In this document: positions 17,404 to 27,453 of the stretch, piece after piece
Numbering within the stretch: position 1 is the stretch's first letter
Layout: the number at the start of each line of letters is the position of its first letter
Assembly (NCBI GenBank): GCA_002779825.1
Contig: PEVN01000452.1
Span: 18,371-82,370 of the forward strand
From: Armatimonadetes bacterium CG06_land_8_20_14_3_00_66_21
Lineage (GTDB): Bacteria > Armatimonadota > Abditibacteriia > CG2-30-66-41
Length of the DNA stretch: 64,000 bases
Direction of reading: 5' to 3'
Translations under genes and position numbers: made by a program
Notes under the pieces: generated by a model
What the model was told of the DNA's origin: nothing
What the model saw: only the letters and a program-made list of their open reading frames with translations
Databases searched by the model: none

Positions 17404-20400
17404 CTAGCCCCTCGCGAGGCACGTCACGCTTCCGTCTTCCTCCACCACGTACAACCGGCTGTTGGCCGCCGCGGCGCCATTGAAGACGGGCGGGGAGGGG
17501 AGTTGGTACTCGGTGGCTCTGTCACCGGACTTGCAGTCGATCGCGTAGAGCAGACCGCCCTTCCTGCCCTCGAAGGCGCCCAGCGGGTCCTTCGGGTCAA
17601 CGACATCTGGTGGGCCCGCGACGAACAGGCGGCCAGTGGTCAGGACCATGGCACGGACCCGGACCGGGACGCGCTCCATCCAGGTGTTGGACTTGCCGCC
17701 GAGGTTCTTCCCGAATAGCAGGTATCCCTTGCTCCCCGGCGTGAAGAGGACGGTCGGGGAGAGCCCTTGCAGCGAGTCGAACTGCCGGATGTAGTAGACG
17801 GAGTTGCTGTCATGTGCCAGCAGGTTCGCGTAGTTTCCGTCGTAGTTCCAGGGCGTGCGCTTGAAGTACGTGTCATCCAGAAGTCCGCTTCGCACTTGGA
17901 GGTCCGGCCGGCCGGGCTTCCGTTTCAGCTCGCCGTCGAACGCCACCGACCGCATGTAGAGCGTCGTCCCGTCTCCCACCAGGATGTCCGGGAGCGACCC
18001 CATCGGCAGGCGGAAGTTGTCGTCGTATGTGGCGTCGGCGTTCTCCGGCGGCGCGCCCTCTTCCGGTCGGACGGCGAGCTTGCCGGCGGCGTTGACGTAG
18101 TAGTCGGGACCTGCCATCCTCGTGTGGCACCGCGTCTCACCGGTGGCGGCGTCGACTCCAAACAGGTAGAGACCGCCGTCCAACTCCGACGTCCTCCCGG
18201 CGACGAAGTAGGCGACACCCTCCTGCACCAGCACACTTCCAGGTACGGGCCACGCCGATTCCAGTTGCCCGTAGGCGCCGATCAGCCGCTCTTCGGGCGC
18301 GGCGCGGAAGCGCCACACCAACTGCCCGTCGTCGGCACGCAGGCAGTACACCCAGCCGTCCGCGGAGCCGAAGAGGACGGTGCCGTTGTGGTACGTCGGC
18401 GGCGAGTCGACGCGGCCGCCGGCGATGAACGCCCAGAGCTGTTTCCCGTCCGCGGCGTCGAGGCAGACGACCTGGTGTTCGTCAGTGAGCGCCGCGAATA
18501 GCTTGCCGGCGGCGACGATGGGCGCCGACACTTTGGTGCCCACGCGGACCCGCCACACCGGTGCCAGTCCGTCGGGAACTTGCGTGTCTACAGCACCCGT
18601 GCGCATTGAGTCGTGACGGAAGGCAGACCATTCGGATTTCGGATCTTGGGTTCCGGGTTTGGGATTTGACGCTTGCCCATAGACTGGACCGCGCACGAGT
18701 TGGGCTGACGGCTGGCCGCTGACGGCTCCTTGCGGCGAAGCCGGCGCCAACGCCTGGAAGCCGTTGAGCTTCTCCTCGATGTAGCAGGTGCATGGATGCG
18801 GTGGTACGTACTGGAGGCCGTTGGCCGGCATCTGCCCAACGTGGCAGGTGCCGCGGACCCAGTTGGACACGGTGTGCTTCCCCTCTTCGAGGTCGACGTA
18901 TTCGGTCCCGCGCCGGCTGGCCAGGAGGTACCGGACGGTGGCCTTGTTCCGGTAGCAGCGGTGGTGGTGATACGCCCTGAAGATCGGACCGGTCGGTACT
19001 TCCTTCTTCAGCGCCCCGGTCTTGAGGTCGTCCCCGTTGACTGACCGCGGCCACCATTCGTGCTGGCCCTTGCCGCCGACGTCGAAGGTCGTGTCATCCA
19101 GCTCTGCGCTCCAGGTCCAGACAAGCCCCTCGATCACGAACACCTCTTTCCACTCGTACCAGAGGTGACCGATGTACTTCTTCGGTTGCGCCCACAGCAG
19201 CTTCCCCGTCTCGCCGTCGAACGCGGCCAACTTGGCCGGGCTGGCGTGGAGGACGACGCCGTCACTGACGATCATGGTCCCGTTCCAGAGGTTGTCCTGG
19301 GCATTGGCGCCTCCGGCTGTGCGGTCGGCGTCGGCAGTCGGGAAGGAGGCGTGCCACTTCTCCGCGCCGGTCCTGAAGTCCAGACCGACCAGTTGTGTTC
19401 CGTCGAGCAGCGCCACCGTCTTCCCGTCGGTCGCCGCATTGGCAGCGGGGGCCACGTAGGGTGCTTTGAGGTCGGCGTAAGGACTGGTGAACTTCACGTA
19501 GTCGACGGCGCTGCCGCGGTACGTCTTCCCGCTGGCCCAGAGCAGCTTGCCCGTTCCTGCGTCGACGGACACCACCTTGAGCTGCCCGTCGACAAACACC
19601 GGCAGAATCAGCTTCCCATTGTGGTAGAGGATCTCCCCGGCGCCCTCCGTGCCGGCGTAGGTCTGCAGCACTTCGCCAGTCCGGGCGTCCAACTCCGAGA
19701 CGGGCGCGCGGTATCCAAGTGTGACGTACACCTTGTCGCCCACCGCGACCAATCGCTGGCGGATGTCCAGCGGGAAATCGCCCGGTCGGTTGGTGAACCA
19801 CGTGTCCTTCCACTCGCGCCAGCCCCAGCGGCGAATGGGGACCTTCCAGAGCAACACGCCGTTGAACGCGTCGCGCGCCACCAGCGACCACTTGTCCGGG
19901 AGCGTCGCTCCCTCCACGCTGTTCGGCGCCTCATCAACGATGGCGAACAACCGGCCGCGGGCCGTCACCACGGTACTCACGCTCGAGTCGGTCTCGTGCG
20001 ACTTCAGCCACAACGGCTCCGCAATCCACTGGTAGTGCCGCGGCGGGCCGACCACGCGGTCTTGAGCGACGGGGTTCCCGTCGGCCCCGTGCAGGTAGTG
20101 CGTCCACTCGTCGATATCGGCGGGCCACGGCTTCTGGAAGCACACCCACCGGCCGCCCGCCTGCAGAATCGAGGGACCCTTCAGTCCCAGCGCCCGCAGT
20201 TGGTCCAAGAGCGCCCCTGCCTGCCCCTCCGTCGCGAACGTGCCGACGCACGCCGTCCCGAGTGGCGCCAGCACGCGGAGCACCTCCTGCGGCGTCGGTC
20301 CGCCCTTCGCGAGGGCGGCGTAGGAGTCGACAACAACAAGGTTGATGAGATTATCCGTATACGGCAGCCGCCCGCCCTCAAGCACGTTCGCCGACACGGC

Positions 20401-20712
20401 GCCATACATCCCCGCGGCCCGGATCGTCTCCCGCATGGTGTCGCAGAGTTCCCGATCCGCGCACAGCACGTGGACCACGAAGCGCCCCTGCTTCGCCAGC
20501 GCCAGCGCCAACTCAGCGTCCGTAGCGCCAACAACCGAAACGACGCCGCCCGACGCACCCCCAACACGCACCATCTGCGCAGCCGTTTCCAGCGCCGTCG
20601 GTCTCGGCGCCTCCGCAAGCACCGCGCCCTCAAACAGCCACGTGATCAGGAAACCGTACCGCCATCTGGATGGGTTCATAATTCCTCCATTGTGCATCTC
20701 ATGCCGCCTCAA
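17404..20712 (-). CDS. secreted PQQ-like beta-propeller protein with N-terminal methyltransferase-like domain
   Basis: 1102 aa; signal peptide; SAM-MTase-like region (VVSVVGATDAELALALAKQGRFVVHVLCADRE...LPYTDNLINLVVVDSYAALAKGG...EVLRVLAPLGT) followed by repeated (V.A..G.LLW) propeller blades. Confidence 0.8.
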   Translation of the reverse strand: MRRHEMHNGGIMNPSRWRYGFLITWLFEGAVLAEAPRPTALETAAQMVRVGGASGGVVSVVGATDAELALALAKQGRFVVHVLCADRELCDTMRETIRAAGMYGAVSANVLEGGRLPYTDNLINLVVVDSYAALAKGGPTPQEVLRVLAPLGTACVGTFATEGQAGALLDQLRALGLKGPSILQAGGRWVCFQKPWPADIDEWTHYLHGADGNPVAQDRVVGPPRHYQWIAEPLWLKSHETDSSVSTVVTARGRLFAIVDEAPNSVEGATLPDKWSLVARDAFNGVLLWKVPIRRWGWREWKDTWFTNRPGDFPLDIRQRLVAVGDKVYVTLGYRAPVSELDARTGEVLQTYAGTEGAGEILYHNGKLILPVFVDGQLKVVSVDAGTGKLLWASGKTYRGSAVDYVKFTSPYADLKAPYVAPAANAATDGKTVALLDGTQLVGLDFRTGAEKWHASFPTADADRTAGGANAQDNLWNGTMIVSDGVVLHASPAKLAAFDGETGKLLWAQPKKYIGHLWYEWKEVFVIEGLVWTWSAELDDTTFDVGGKGQHEWWPRSVNGDDLKTGALKKEVPTGPIFRAYHHHRCYRNKATVRYLLASRRGTEYVDLEEGKHTVSNWVRGTCHVGQMPANGLQYVPPHPCTCYIEEKLNGFQALAPASPQGAVSGQPSAQLVRGPVYGQASNPKPGTQDPKSEWSAFRHDSMRTGAVDTQVPDGLAPVWRVRVGTKVSAPIVAAGKLFAALTDEHQVVCLDAADGKQLWAFIAGGRVDSPPTYHNGTVLFGSADGWVYCLRADDGQLVWRFRAAPEERLIGAYGQLESAWPVPGSVLVQEGVAYFVAGRTSELDGGLYLFGVDAATGETRCHTRMAGPDYYVNAAGKLAVRPEEGAPPENADATYDDNFRLPMGSLPDILVGDGTTLYMRSVAFDGELKRKPGRPDLQVRSGLLDDTYFKRTPWNYDGNYANLLAHDSNSVYYIRQFDSLQGLSPTVLFTPGSKGYLLFGKNLGGKSNTWMERVPVRVRAMVLTTGRLFVAGPPDVVDPKDPLGAFEGRKGGLLYAIDCKSGDRATEYQLPSPPVFNGAAAANSRLYVVEEDGSVTCLARG

Positions 20713-20727
20713 CTTCGTTGGGACCTC

Positions 20728-22158
20728 TCACTCCGGAGTTGCCTGCTTCGCGATGTCCTCGGCCGACAGCGCTGCGCTGTACGCCTTGACTTCATCGATC
20801 AGGCCCTCGAAGTTGTCGGTGATCTCCGCCGGGCTGTTCGTTTCGTCGTAGCCGATCTCCATGCCCTGACCGCACTCGCCGGGGAGGTAGCCTTCTGTTT
20901 TCGCGGTGGCGGCGAGTTTGCCGTTGACGTACAGCTCGACGTGATCGCTCTTGACCACTCCGGCCAGGTGCACCCACGGGCCGACGACTTGCTCGGTTCC
21001 GACGGCGATGTAGGCTGGACCCGCTTGCGTCAGGTGAATGCCGAACTTGGCGACTCCGTCCATGACGTAGAGCGAGAACCCGCAGAACGCGCCGCCCTTG
21101 GCGACGACCACGCCGTTCTTGGCCTCGGACTTGACCCACGCCATGACGGTGAAGGGCACGTTGCCGAAGCGTGCTCCCGGTGGGTGGCCGAGCTCGACGT
21201 AGTTGCCTTTGGCGAACCGCAACGCGTGCCCGACCTTTCCCGCCGTCGGTTCGCAGCCTTTGATCTGGCCGTCGCTGCCGTGGCCCGTCACGTCCTTCGC
21301 GACCTTCGTGTCCTGATCGTCGAAGCGCCAGTGCGCCATCAGGTCATTCTCGCGCGAGAACACGGCGAGGGCGTGCCCAATCGCCTCCTGAACGGCCGGG
21401 TCCTTCTCTCCGGCGAGCAGCGCTTTCAACGGTTTCTCCGCACGGTCGTCTCCCAGCTTGGTGAACGCCTCCACCGAGGTTCGCCGGACGCCGGCGTCTG
21501 CGTCCTTCAGGGCGGCGAGGAGCGGCTCGACGGCAGCCGTGTCCTCCAGCTCCGCCAGCGCCTGCACAGCACGCAGCCGCACTCGCGGCTGAGGCTCCTT
21601 GAGCAGGGCGGCGAGGGGAACCGTCGCTTGTTCGGCGCCAGCGCCCTTGAGCAACCAGAGGAGGTGCGGTACGTCGGCGGAATCCTCCTTCAGTGCACCG
21701 ACGACCGTGCCGACGATCCCCGGGTCGTGCAGTTCGCGGAGCGCCCACGCCGCCTGATCGCGCACGCAATACTCCGGGTCGCCCAGCGCTGCGAGCAACG
21801 CGGCAGCGGCCTTCGGGTCTTTGATCTCGCCCAGCGCGTAGGCGGCATACAGGCGGACGTTGGCCTCCTTGTCGCGGAGCGCTTCGAGCAAGGGCGTCAC
21901 CGCGCGTCCGTCCTTCATGGCGCCCAGGGCTTTGGCGGCCTCTCTGCGCACCTCCTTCTCCGGGTCTTTGAGCGCTGCCACCAGTGCCGGGACGGCTGAC
22001 TGGTCGGCGAGCCGGCCCAGCCTCGCGGCGGCGTTCTCCCGCACGGCAGGAACGCTCGACTGCAAGTCCCGAACGTACGCCTCCGCCGCCGGTTCGGCAG
22101 CGCAGACGCCCAGTGACGCGGCCCAGATCAGGAGGGAAATGACAACGGCAGTCTTCAT
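20728..22158 (-). CDS. secreted HEAT-repeat + LamG/concanavalin A-like lectin protein
   Basis: 476 aa; repeated AVPALVAALKDPEKEVRREAAKALGAMKDGRAVTPLLEAL; C-term DLMAHWRFDDQDTKVAKDVTGHGSDGQIKGC...VAKGGAFCGFSLYVMDG LamG-like. Confidence 0.85.
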   Translation of the reverse strand: MKTAVVISLLIWAASLGVCAAEPAAEAYVRDLQSSVPAVRENAAARLGRLADQSAVPALVAALKDPEKEVRREAAKALGAMKDGRAVTPLLEALRDKEANVRLYAAYALGEIKDPKAAAALLAALGDPEYCVRDQAAWALRELHDPGIVGTVVGALKEDSADVPHLLWLLKGAGAEQATVPLAALLKEPQPRVRLRAVQALAELEDTAAVEPLLAALKDADAGVRRTSVEAFTKLGDDRAEKPLKALLAGEKDPAVQEAIGHALAVFSRENDLMAHWRFDDQDTKVAKDVTGHGSDGQIKGCEPTAGKVGHALRFAKGNYVELGHPPGARFGNVPFTVMAWVKSEAKNGVVVAKGGAFCGFSLYVMDGVAKFGIHLTQAGPAYIAVGTEQVVGPWVHLAGVVKSDHVELYVNGKLAATAKTEGYLPGECGQGMEIGYDETNSPAEITDNFEGLIDEVKAYSAALSAEDIAKQATPE

Positions 22159-22370
22159 GTCGAATGCACCTCGGGCCTTCTGTTCGCGCCGGCTGCCGGG
22201 CCCTCCTTCCCGCGAAAGGAACGGCGGCCCCCTCCGGGGTGATCGCCTGAGGGGTGCAGGCTGCTGACGGGCTCGATGACAGTGGTCGCTTGGACCTCAG
22301 ATGGTCGGGAACTCCGGGTCTGGGCCGAATACTGCCCACACTCAAGGCCACTGGTTGCCCAGAGCTGCGC

Positions 22371-22456
22371 AGCGCTGAAGGCGCTGATCCATACCAGCCT
22401 GGCGGCAACGCCCCAGGTAGCGGCGACCACACGATACATGCCGGCGCTGAAGGCGC
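22371..22456. repeat. REP-like intergenic palindromic element
   Basis: GCGCTGAAGGCGC occurs twice (22372-22384, 22444-22456) flanking hairpin CCTGGCGGCAACGCCCCAGG (22398-22417). Confidence 0.6.
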
Positions 22457-22636
22457 GATTCCGTGCCTGGCTGTCCCGCGCACCGCGGCGGAGGCGGCAC
22501 CCGGGACCGACTCCAGCCGCCCTCAAACACCAGTGTCGACATAGCGTGAACGCCAGCAAAGCGGTGGCCTATGCCTCTCCACTCAGTGGGGACGGCAACC
22601 GACGCGGTTCGAACAGCAACGGAAGTGAAAAGAGCC

Positions 22637-22999
22637 ATGAGACGGGCTACCTCGGAGTGGCTACCGCCAATCAACGAGTACAAAGCGCACTGGACGGAGT
22701 ACGGACCGGACAGGCAGGTTGCCGGCAAGACGCTGGCTGAGTTCGAAGGGCTGGCAGAGGCGGTCCTGGTGGCCCTCAAGGAATGTGAGGACTTGAGGCA
22801 CCAAGCGGAGCTGGCTGCCGCCCGGCGCGACGCCGACGGGCAAGCTCTTTACGCCGCGATGAGGGCGTACAACGGCTACGTTCGCGCCATGGAAGGGCCG
22901 GGTTTGGAGCACGTCAGGACCGCCCCGCGTCTGGCCAAGCACCGCCGCTCGGCCGGCAACGCTCCACCCGCCTCGACACCGCCTACGACGGTCGGGTGA
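22637..22999 (+). CDS. hypothetical protein
   Basis: MRRATSEWLPPINEYKAHWTEYGPDRQVAGKTLAEFEGLAEAVLVALKECEDLRHQAELAAARRDADGQALYAAMRAYNGYVRAMEG; helical heptad-like pattern, part of ORF 22571-22999. Confidence 0.4.
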   Translation: MRRATSEWLPPINEYKAHWTEYGPDRQVAGKTLAEFEGLAEAVLVALKECEDLRHQAELAAARRDADGQALYAAMRAYNGYVRAMEGPGLEHVRTAPRLAKHRRSAGNAPPASTPPTTVG

Positions 23000-23235
23000 G
23001 AGGGCGCACTTGGGGAGGGGCAATCGATCCATGTCGCGGCGTGGAGGCGTCGGGCGTGGTCTGCGCCACCGCCTGTCCTGCGTCCTCCGGCAGTGCCCCG
23101 AACGACGGTAGCGGGGCAGGGACTCCGCGGCGGAAGCCACGTCGCCGGCGGGTACTCTTGTGGGACGGCCGGAGTGCAGGTGGAACATTTCCTCTGGGCG
23201 TGAAGTCAAAGTCGGCAGCCTGACCATCGAGGTGC

Positions 23236-25668
23236 TTGACTATGAGAACCAGAGGAACCCCCGTCCTGTTTGCCGTGACGTTGTGCGTGCTGGCGACCGC
23301 TGCCCTGGGGCAAGGCTACATCCTCGTCCCCCCGCCCGGCCCGTGGCCGCCCCCGCCGCCGCGACCCAGGCCGTTCCCCGTCCCGCCGCGCGACTACCTG
23401 CTGCGCGTGAAGAGCGAGAAGGTCAACGTCACCATCAAAGACAACGTGGCGGAGACGGCTGTTGAGCAGGTCTTCCACAACGACCTACCGCAACGGGTCG
23501 AAGGGACCTACATGTTCCCACTGCCGGAAGAGGCGGCGATCTCCGGGTTCGCCATGTACGTCAACGGAAAGCGGCTGGAGGGCGAGGTGCTGGACCGGGA
23601 CAAGGCGCGGGGCATTTATGAGGACATCGTCCGCAAGTTGAAGGACCCGGCGCTGCTGGAATACGTGGGGCGGAACGCGTTCCGGGCGAAGATCTTCCCC
23701 ATCGAGCCCAACAGCGACCAGAAGGTCGAACTCAAGTACTCCGAGCCGCTGAAGGGCGAGAGCGGCACGTTCCGCTACACGCTGCCGCTGAAGGTGGACA
23801 ACTGCCAGTCGCAGCCGTACGACGAACTCGCCGTCTCGGTCAAGCTCGCGTCGAAGGTGCCATTGAAGGGGGTCTACTCGCCGACCCACGAGGTGGACGT
23901 GAAGCGGGACGGCGACCGGAACGCTGCGGTCAGCTTCGAAGCGAACAAAGCCGTGCCCGACAAGGACTTCGTGCTCTACTACAACCTGTCGGAGAAGGAC
24001 TTCGGGCTGAGCCTGGTGACCCACCGCGAGGCGGGCGAGGAGGGGTTCTTCATGATGCTGTTGGCGCCGAAGCAGGAGCTGCAGCAGAAGGAGATCGCCG
24101 GCAAAGAGATCGTCTTCGTGTGCGACACCTCGGGCAGCATGGCCGGCGATGACAAGATCGACCAGGCGAAGAGCGCCCTGCGATTCTGCCTGAAGAACCT
24201 CAACAGCGACGACCGCTTTGCCCTGGTCACCTTCAGCACCGAAGTGCGCACGTTCCGGGAGGAGTTGGTCACGGCCAACAAGCAGAATGTGGAGGCGGCG
24301 CTGGCGTTCGTCGACAAGATCAAGGCGCGCGGCGGCACTGACATCGACTCGGCGCTGCAGGCGGCGCTGAAGATGATGGAGGGTAAGGAGCAGTCGGCGA
24401 TGGTTGCCTTCCTGACCGACGGGCTGCCGACGGTCGGCGAGACAGACCTCGCGAAGATCCTCGAGAACGCCGAGAAGGCGAACAAGGCCAAGCGCGCCCG
24501 GGTGTTCGCATTCGGCGTCGGGTTCGATGTCAACACCCACCTGCTGGACACATTGTCCGGCGACAACGGCGGCGCCTCGCAGTACGTCAAGCCGAAGGAA
24601 GATCTGGAGGTGAAGCTGTCCGCGTTCTACGAGAAGATCGCCTATCCGGTGATGGCGGATCTGGAGGTTGACTTCGGAAAGGTGCGCACGTACGACGTCT
24701 ATCCCAAGCGACTGCCCGACCTGTTCAAGGGCTCGCAACTCACTGTCTTCGGCCGCTATGACGGCACCGCTGACGCCGCCGTCACGCTCACGGGCGCCGT
24801 CGGCGGGAAGAAGCAGAAGTTCACCTATGACGCCGGGTTCCCCAAGTCGGAACGCAACGACTGTCTGCCACGACTTTGGGCGACGCGCAAAGTCGGCTAC
24901 CTGTTGGACGCCATCCGGCTGAAGGGCGACGACAAGGAACTGCGCGACGAGATCGTGAAGCTGGCGCTGGAGTACGGGATCGTCACGCCGTACACGTCAT
25001 TCCTCGTGCAGGAAGACGCCGAGCGGCTCGCGCAGCGGCCGCAGTTCCGGCAGCCTCGGGATTTCCAGCCCATGCTGGCAGCACCCGTGGCCGCGACCGG
25101 GCCGGGGAGAGCTGGCGGCGGCTTTGGCGGCGGCGGACTCGGCGCGGCGGACTTGGCGCTGGCGAAGGAAGGCGAGGGTGCTGTCCAAGTTGCGCAGTCG
25201 GTCGCGCGGCTGAAGCATTCCAGCGTGGCCGACGAACTGGTGTCGCGCTCCCGCGAGACGCGCCGAGTGGGTGAGAAGCTGTTCTACCTGACCGACGGCG
25301 TCTGGATCGACGGCCTGTACGCGGCAGACAAGCAGACGCTGAAGGTGAAGTACCTCAGCGACGCCTACTTCGCGTTGGCGGGCGCGAACGCGGAACTGGC
25401 GAAGTGCCTTGCTCTCGGCGACCGAGTGATCGTGTGCTGGAAGGACAGATGTGTGGAAGTCGGCCCCGAGGGGAAGGAGAGCCTCTCGCCGGAAGAGCTG
25501 AAGGCGTTCGCTGCCAGCGCAAAACATGCCGCGGCCCCCGCCGCCCACGCGCCCGTCGCCCGCGCCATCGAGGCCGTTCCGCAGCGCGCGAAGGTCGCCC
25601 TTGCCGCCGTGCCTGCGGGCCTGCTTGGGCTGGGTGGCTTGCTGTGGAGAGTGCTTCACGTCGGGTGA
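23236..25668 (+). CDS. VIT and von Willebrand factor A domain protein (inter-alpha-trypsin inhibitor-like), membrane-anchored
   Basis: 810 aa; VIT (VNVTIKDNVAETAVEQVFHNDLPQRVEGTYMFPLPEEAAISGFAMYVNGKRLEGEVLDRDKARGIYEDIV) and vWA (IVFVCDTSGSMAGDDKIDQAKSAL MIDAS); C-terminal TM. Confidence 0.93.
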   Translation: MTMRTRGTPVLFAVTLCVLATAALGQGYILVPPPGPWPPPPPRPRPFPVPPRDYLLRVKSEKVNVTIKDNVAETAVEQVFHNDLPQRVEGTYMFPLPEEAAISGFAMYVNGKRLEGEVLDRDKARGIYEDIVRKLKDPALLEYVGRNAFRAKIFPIEPNSDQKVELKYSEPLKGESGTFRYTLPLKVDNCQSQPYDELAVSVKLASKVPLKGVYSPTHEVDVKRDGDRNAAVSFEANKAVPDKDFVLYYNLSEKDFGLSLVTHREAGEEGFFMMLLAPKQELQQKEIAGKEIVFVCDTSGSMAGDDKIDQAKSALRFCLKNLNSDDRFALVTFSTEVRTFREELVTANKQNVEAALAFVDKIKARGGTDIDSALQAALKMMEGKEQSAMVAFLTDGLPTVGETDLAKILENAEKANKAKRARVFAFGVGFDVNTHLLDTLSGDNGGASQYVKPKEDLEVKLSAFYEKIAYPVMADLEVDFGKVRTYDVYPKRLPDLFKGSQLTVFGRYDGTADAAVTLTGAVGGKKQKFTYDAGFPKSERNDCLPRLWATRKVGYLLDAIRLKGDDKELRDEIVKLALEYGIVTPYTSFLVQEDAERLAQRPQFRQPRDFQPMLAAPVAATGPGRAGGGFGGGGLGAADLALAKEGEGAVQVAQSVARLKHSSVADELVSRSRETRRVGEKLFYLTDGVWIDGLYAADKQTLKVKYLSDAYFALAGANAELAKCLALGDRVIVCWKDRCVEVGPEGKESLSPEELKAFAASAKHAAAPAAHAPVARAIEAVPQRAKVALAAVPAGLLGLGGLLWRVLHVG

Positions 25669-25802
25669 CCCGCCGGCGGCTGCAAGGGCAATCGCCCGGG
25701 AACCAGTCGGCGAGGACGGGGCGACCCGCGCTCCGTCTGGCCTCCTCGCCCTCGCTGGCTGCTGGAACCATCCCGTGCGTTCCCTGTCCTACCGAGGTGC
25801 TG

Positions 25803-25808
25803 TATAAT
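25803..25808 (+). promoter_or_regulatory. consensus -10 (TATAAT) upstream of oxidoreductase
   Basis: TATAAT about 55 bp before the GTG start at 25864; the -35 is poor (ttccct). Confidence 0.45.
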
Positions 25809-25863
25809 CCTGCTCTGGGGCACTTGGGCGCCCCGGCAGACGACGCAACGAAGGAGTTTTTCA

Positions 25864-27156
25864 GTGGAGAGCACTCGACCCGTGAACCGACGACAATTCC
25901 TGACGGACGCCGGCAAGGTGGCCGCTGTAGCAAGTGTGGGCTTGACCGCCGCTTCCGCCAAGCGCGTGCTCGGAGCCAATGAGCGAATGCGCGTCGGCGT
26001 GATCGGGCCCGGCCTGCGCGGGTTCAATGTGCTTATCCGCGGGGGGCTGCAGCGGATCGACAACGTGGATCTCGTGGCCGTCGCCGACATCTACGAGGGC
26101 TGGCGGGAGCGCGGCATCGAGGCGGCGCAACTCACCTATGAGAAGGCCAAAGGCTACGACCACTACAAGAAGCTCCTGGACGCCAAGGATAAGGACAAGC
26201 TCGACGCTGTCGTCATCGCCACGCCGGAGCACTCGCACTGCCGGATGGTGCTGGACGCGCTCGACGCTGGCTTCGATGTGTACTGCGAGAAGCCGATGAC
26301 GCACACCGTCGAGGAAGCCAAGCAGGTTGTTGCCGCCAACAAGAAGGCCAACCGGATTATCCAGGTTGGGACGCAGCGACGGAGCATCGACGTCTACCAG
26401 CAGGCAGCCAAGATCGCCCAGGCCGGGCAGATCGGGAAGATCACCCAGGTGCGAGCCTTCTGGTATCGCAACTCCAAGAACGACTCCCCGCAGTGGCGGT
26501 ACTACATTCCCGAAGAAGCCTCGGAGAAGAACCTCAACTGGAAGGAATTCCTCGGCACGGCTCCCGATAGACCCTTCGACCTGAAGCGATACTTCCAGTG
26601 GCGCTGCTATTGGGACTACTCGATGGGCATCGCCAGTGACTTGATGATCCACCAAGTGGACGCGACCAACATGGTGCTCGGGTCTACGGCGCCCAAGTCG
26701 GTGTTCGCCATGGGCAGTACGCTCCGGTGGACCAAGGACCTCGACCCCGACCGGGAGACCCCGGACACGTGGAACACCCTCATCGACTACGGCAGCTTCC
26801 AGTTCAACTACAGCTCGTGCTTCAGCAACGAGCACTACGAGCTTGGGGAGCAGTTCCTGGGGACGGACGGGACCATCGAGATCGAGAAGGAAGGCGCCAC
26901 CCTCCGCGTCTTCCCCGAAGCCGAGAAGATCCGTTCAATAGCGGAGGTGCCCGAACTCGAAGTCCGGTCGAAGGACCCCAATGGCGCCAAGTCGCACCTG
27001 GAGAACTTCCTCGGCTGCTGCCGGACGCGCAAGCGCCCCAATTGCACCGAGGTGGACGGTTACTATGGCGTCATCGCGGCGCACATGGCCGTGCGGTCAT
27101 TCTTCGAGGGTAAGCGAGTTACCTGGGACGCGGAGAACGAGGTCGAGGTGGTCTGA
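25864..27156 (+). CDS. TAT-exported Gfo/Idh/MocA family oxidoreductase
   Basis: MESTRPVNRRQFLTDAGKVAAVASVGLTAASA twin-arginine signal, RVGVIGPGLRG nucleotide-binding motif, CEKPMTHTVEEAKQ. Confidence 0.93.
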   Translation: MESTRPVNRRQFLTDAGKVAAVASVGLTAASAKRVLGANERMRVGVIGPGLRGFNVLIRGGLQRIDNVDLVAVADIYEGWRERGIEAAQLTYEKAKGYDHYKKLLDAKDKDKLDAVVIATPEHSHCRMVLDALDAGFDVYCEKPMTHTVEEAKQVVAANKKANRIIQVGTQRRSIDVYQQAAKIAQAGQIGKITQVRAFWYRNSKNDSPQWRYYIPEEASEKNLNWKEFLGTAPDRPFDLKRYFQWRCYWDYSMGIASDLMIHQVDATNMVLGSTAPKSVFAMGSTLRWTKDLDPDRETPDTWNTLIDYGSFQFNYSSCFSNEHYELGEQFLGTDGTIEIEKEGATLRVFPEAEKIRSIAEVPELEVRSKDPNGAKSHLENFLGCCRTRKRPNCTEVDGYYGVIAAHMAVRSFFEGKRVTWDAENEVEVV

Positions 27157-27453
27157 TCCGACGGCGCACAGCGCCGGCCACCACTCGACAACACGTCCTG
27201 TGTGTTCCTGAGAGCCCGCCGTGGCGACTGCCGCGGCGGGCTCGTCGTTTGTTGGTCGCGTCGGCCAGGTTCGGCCCCGTTACGCGCGCTCGTCAACAGT
27301 GTGCGTGCACATCCGTCTCCGAGTCCTCGATCACCCCCCGTCACCGTGCCCCCACGGATAGCGTCAGCGGGTCGGGTCCACACTTCATCTGGAGGCGGAC
27401 GACGGGGCCGCGGTGTTTGCAGCGGATTTCTCCCGTATCTCTGCGCCGTGACC

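Noticed and set aside
19060-21999. 979-aa plus-strand ORF
   Set aside because: Entirely antisense to the propeller and HEAT-LamG genes; Arg/Val/Gly/Gln-rich nonsense typical of high-GC antisense frames.
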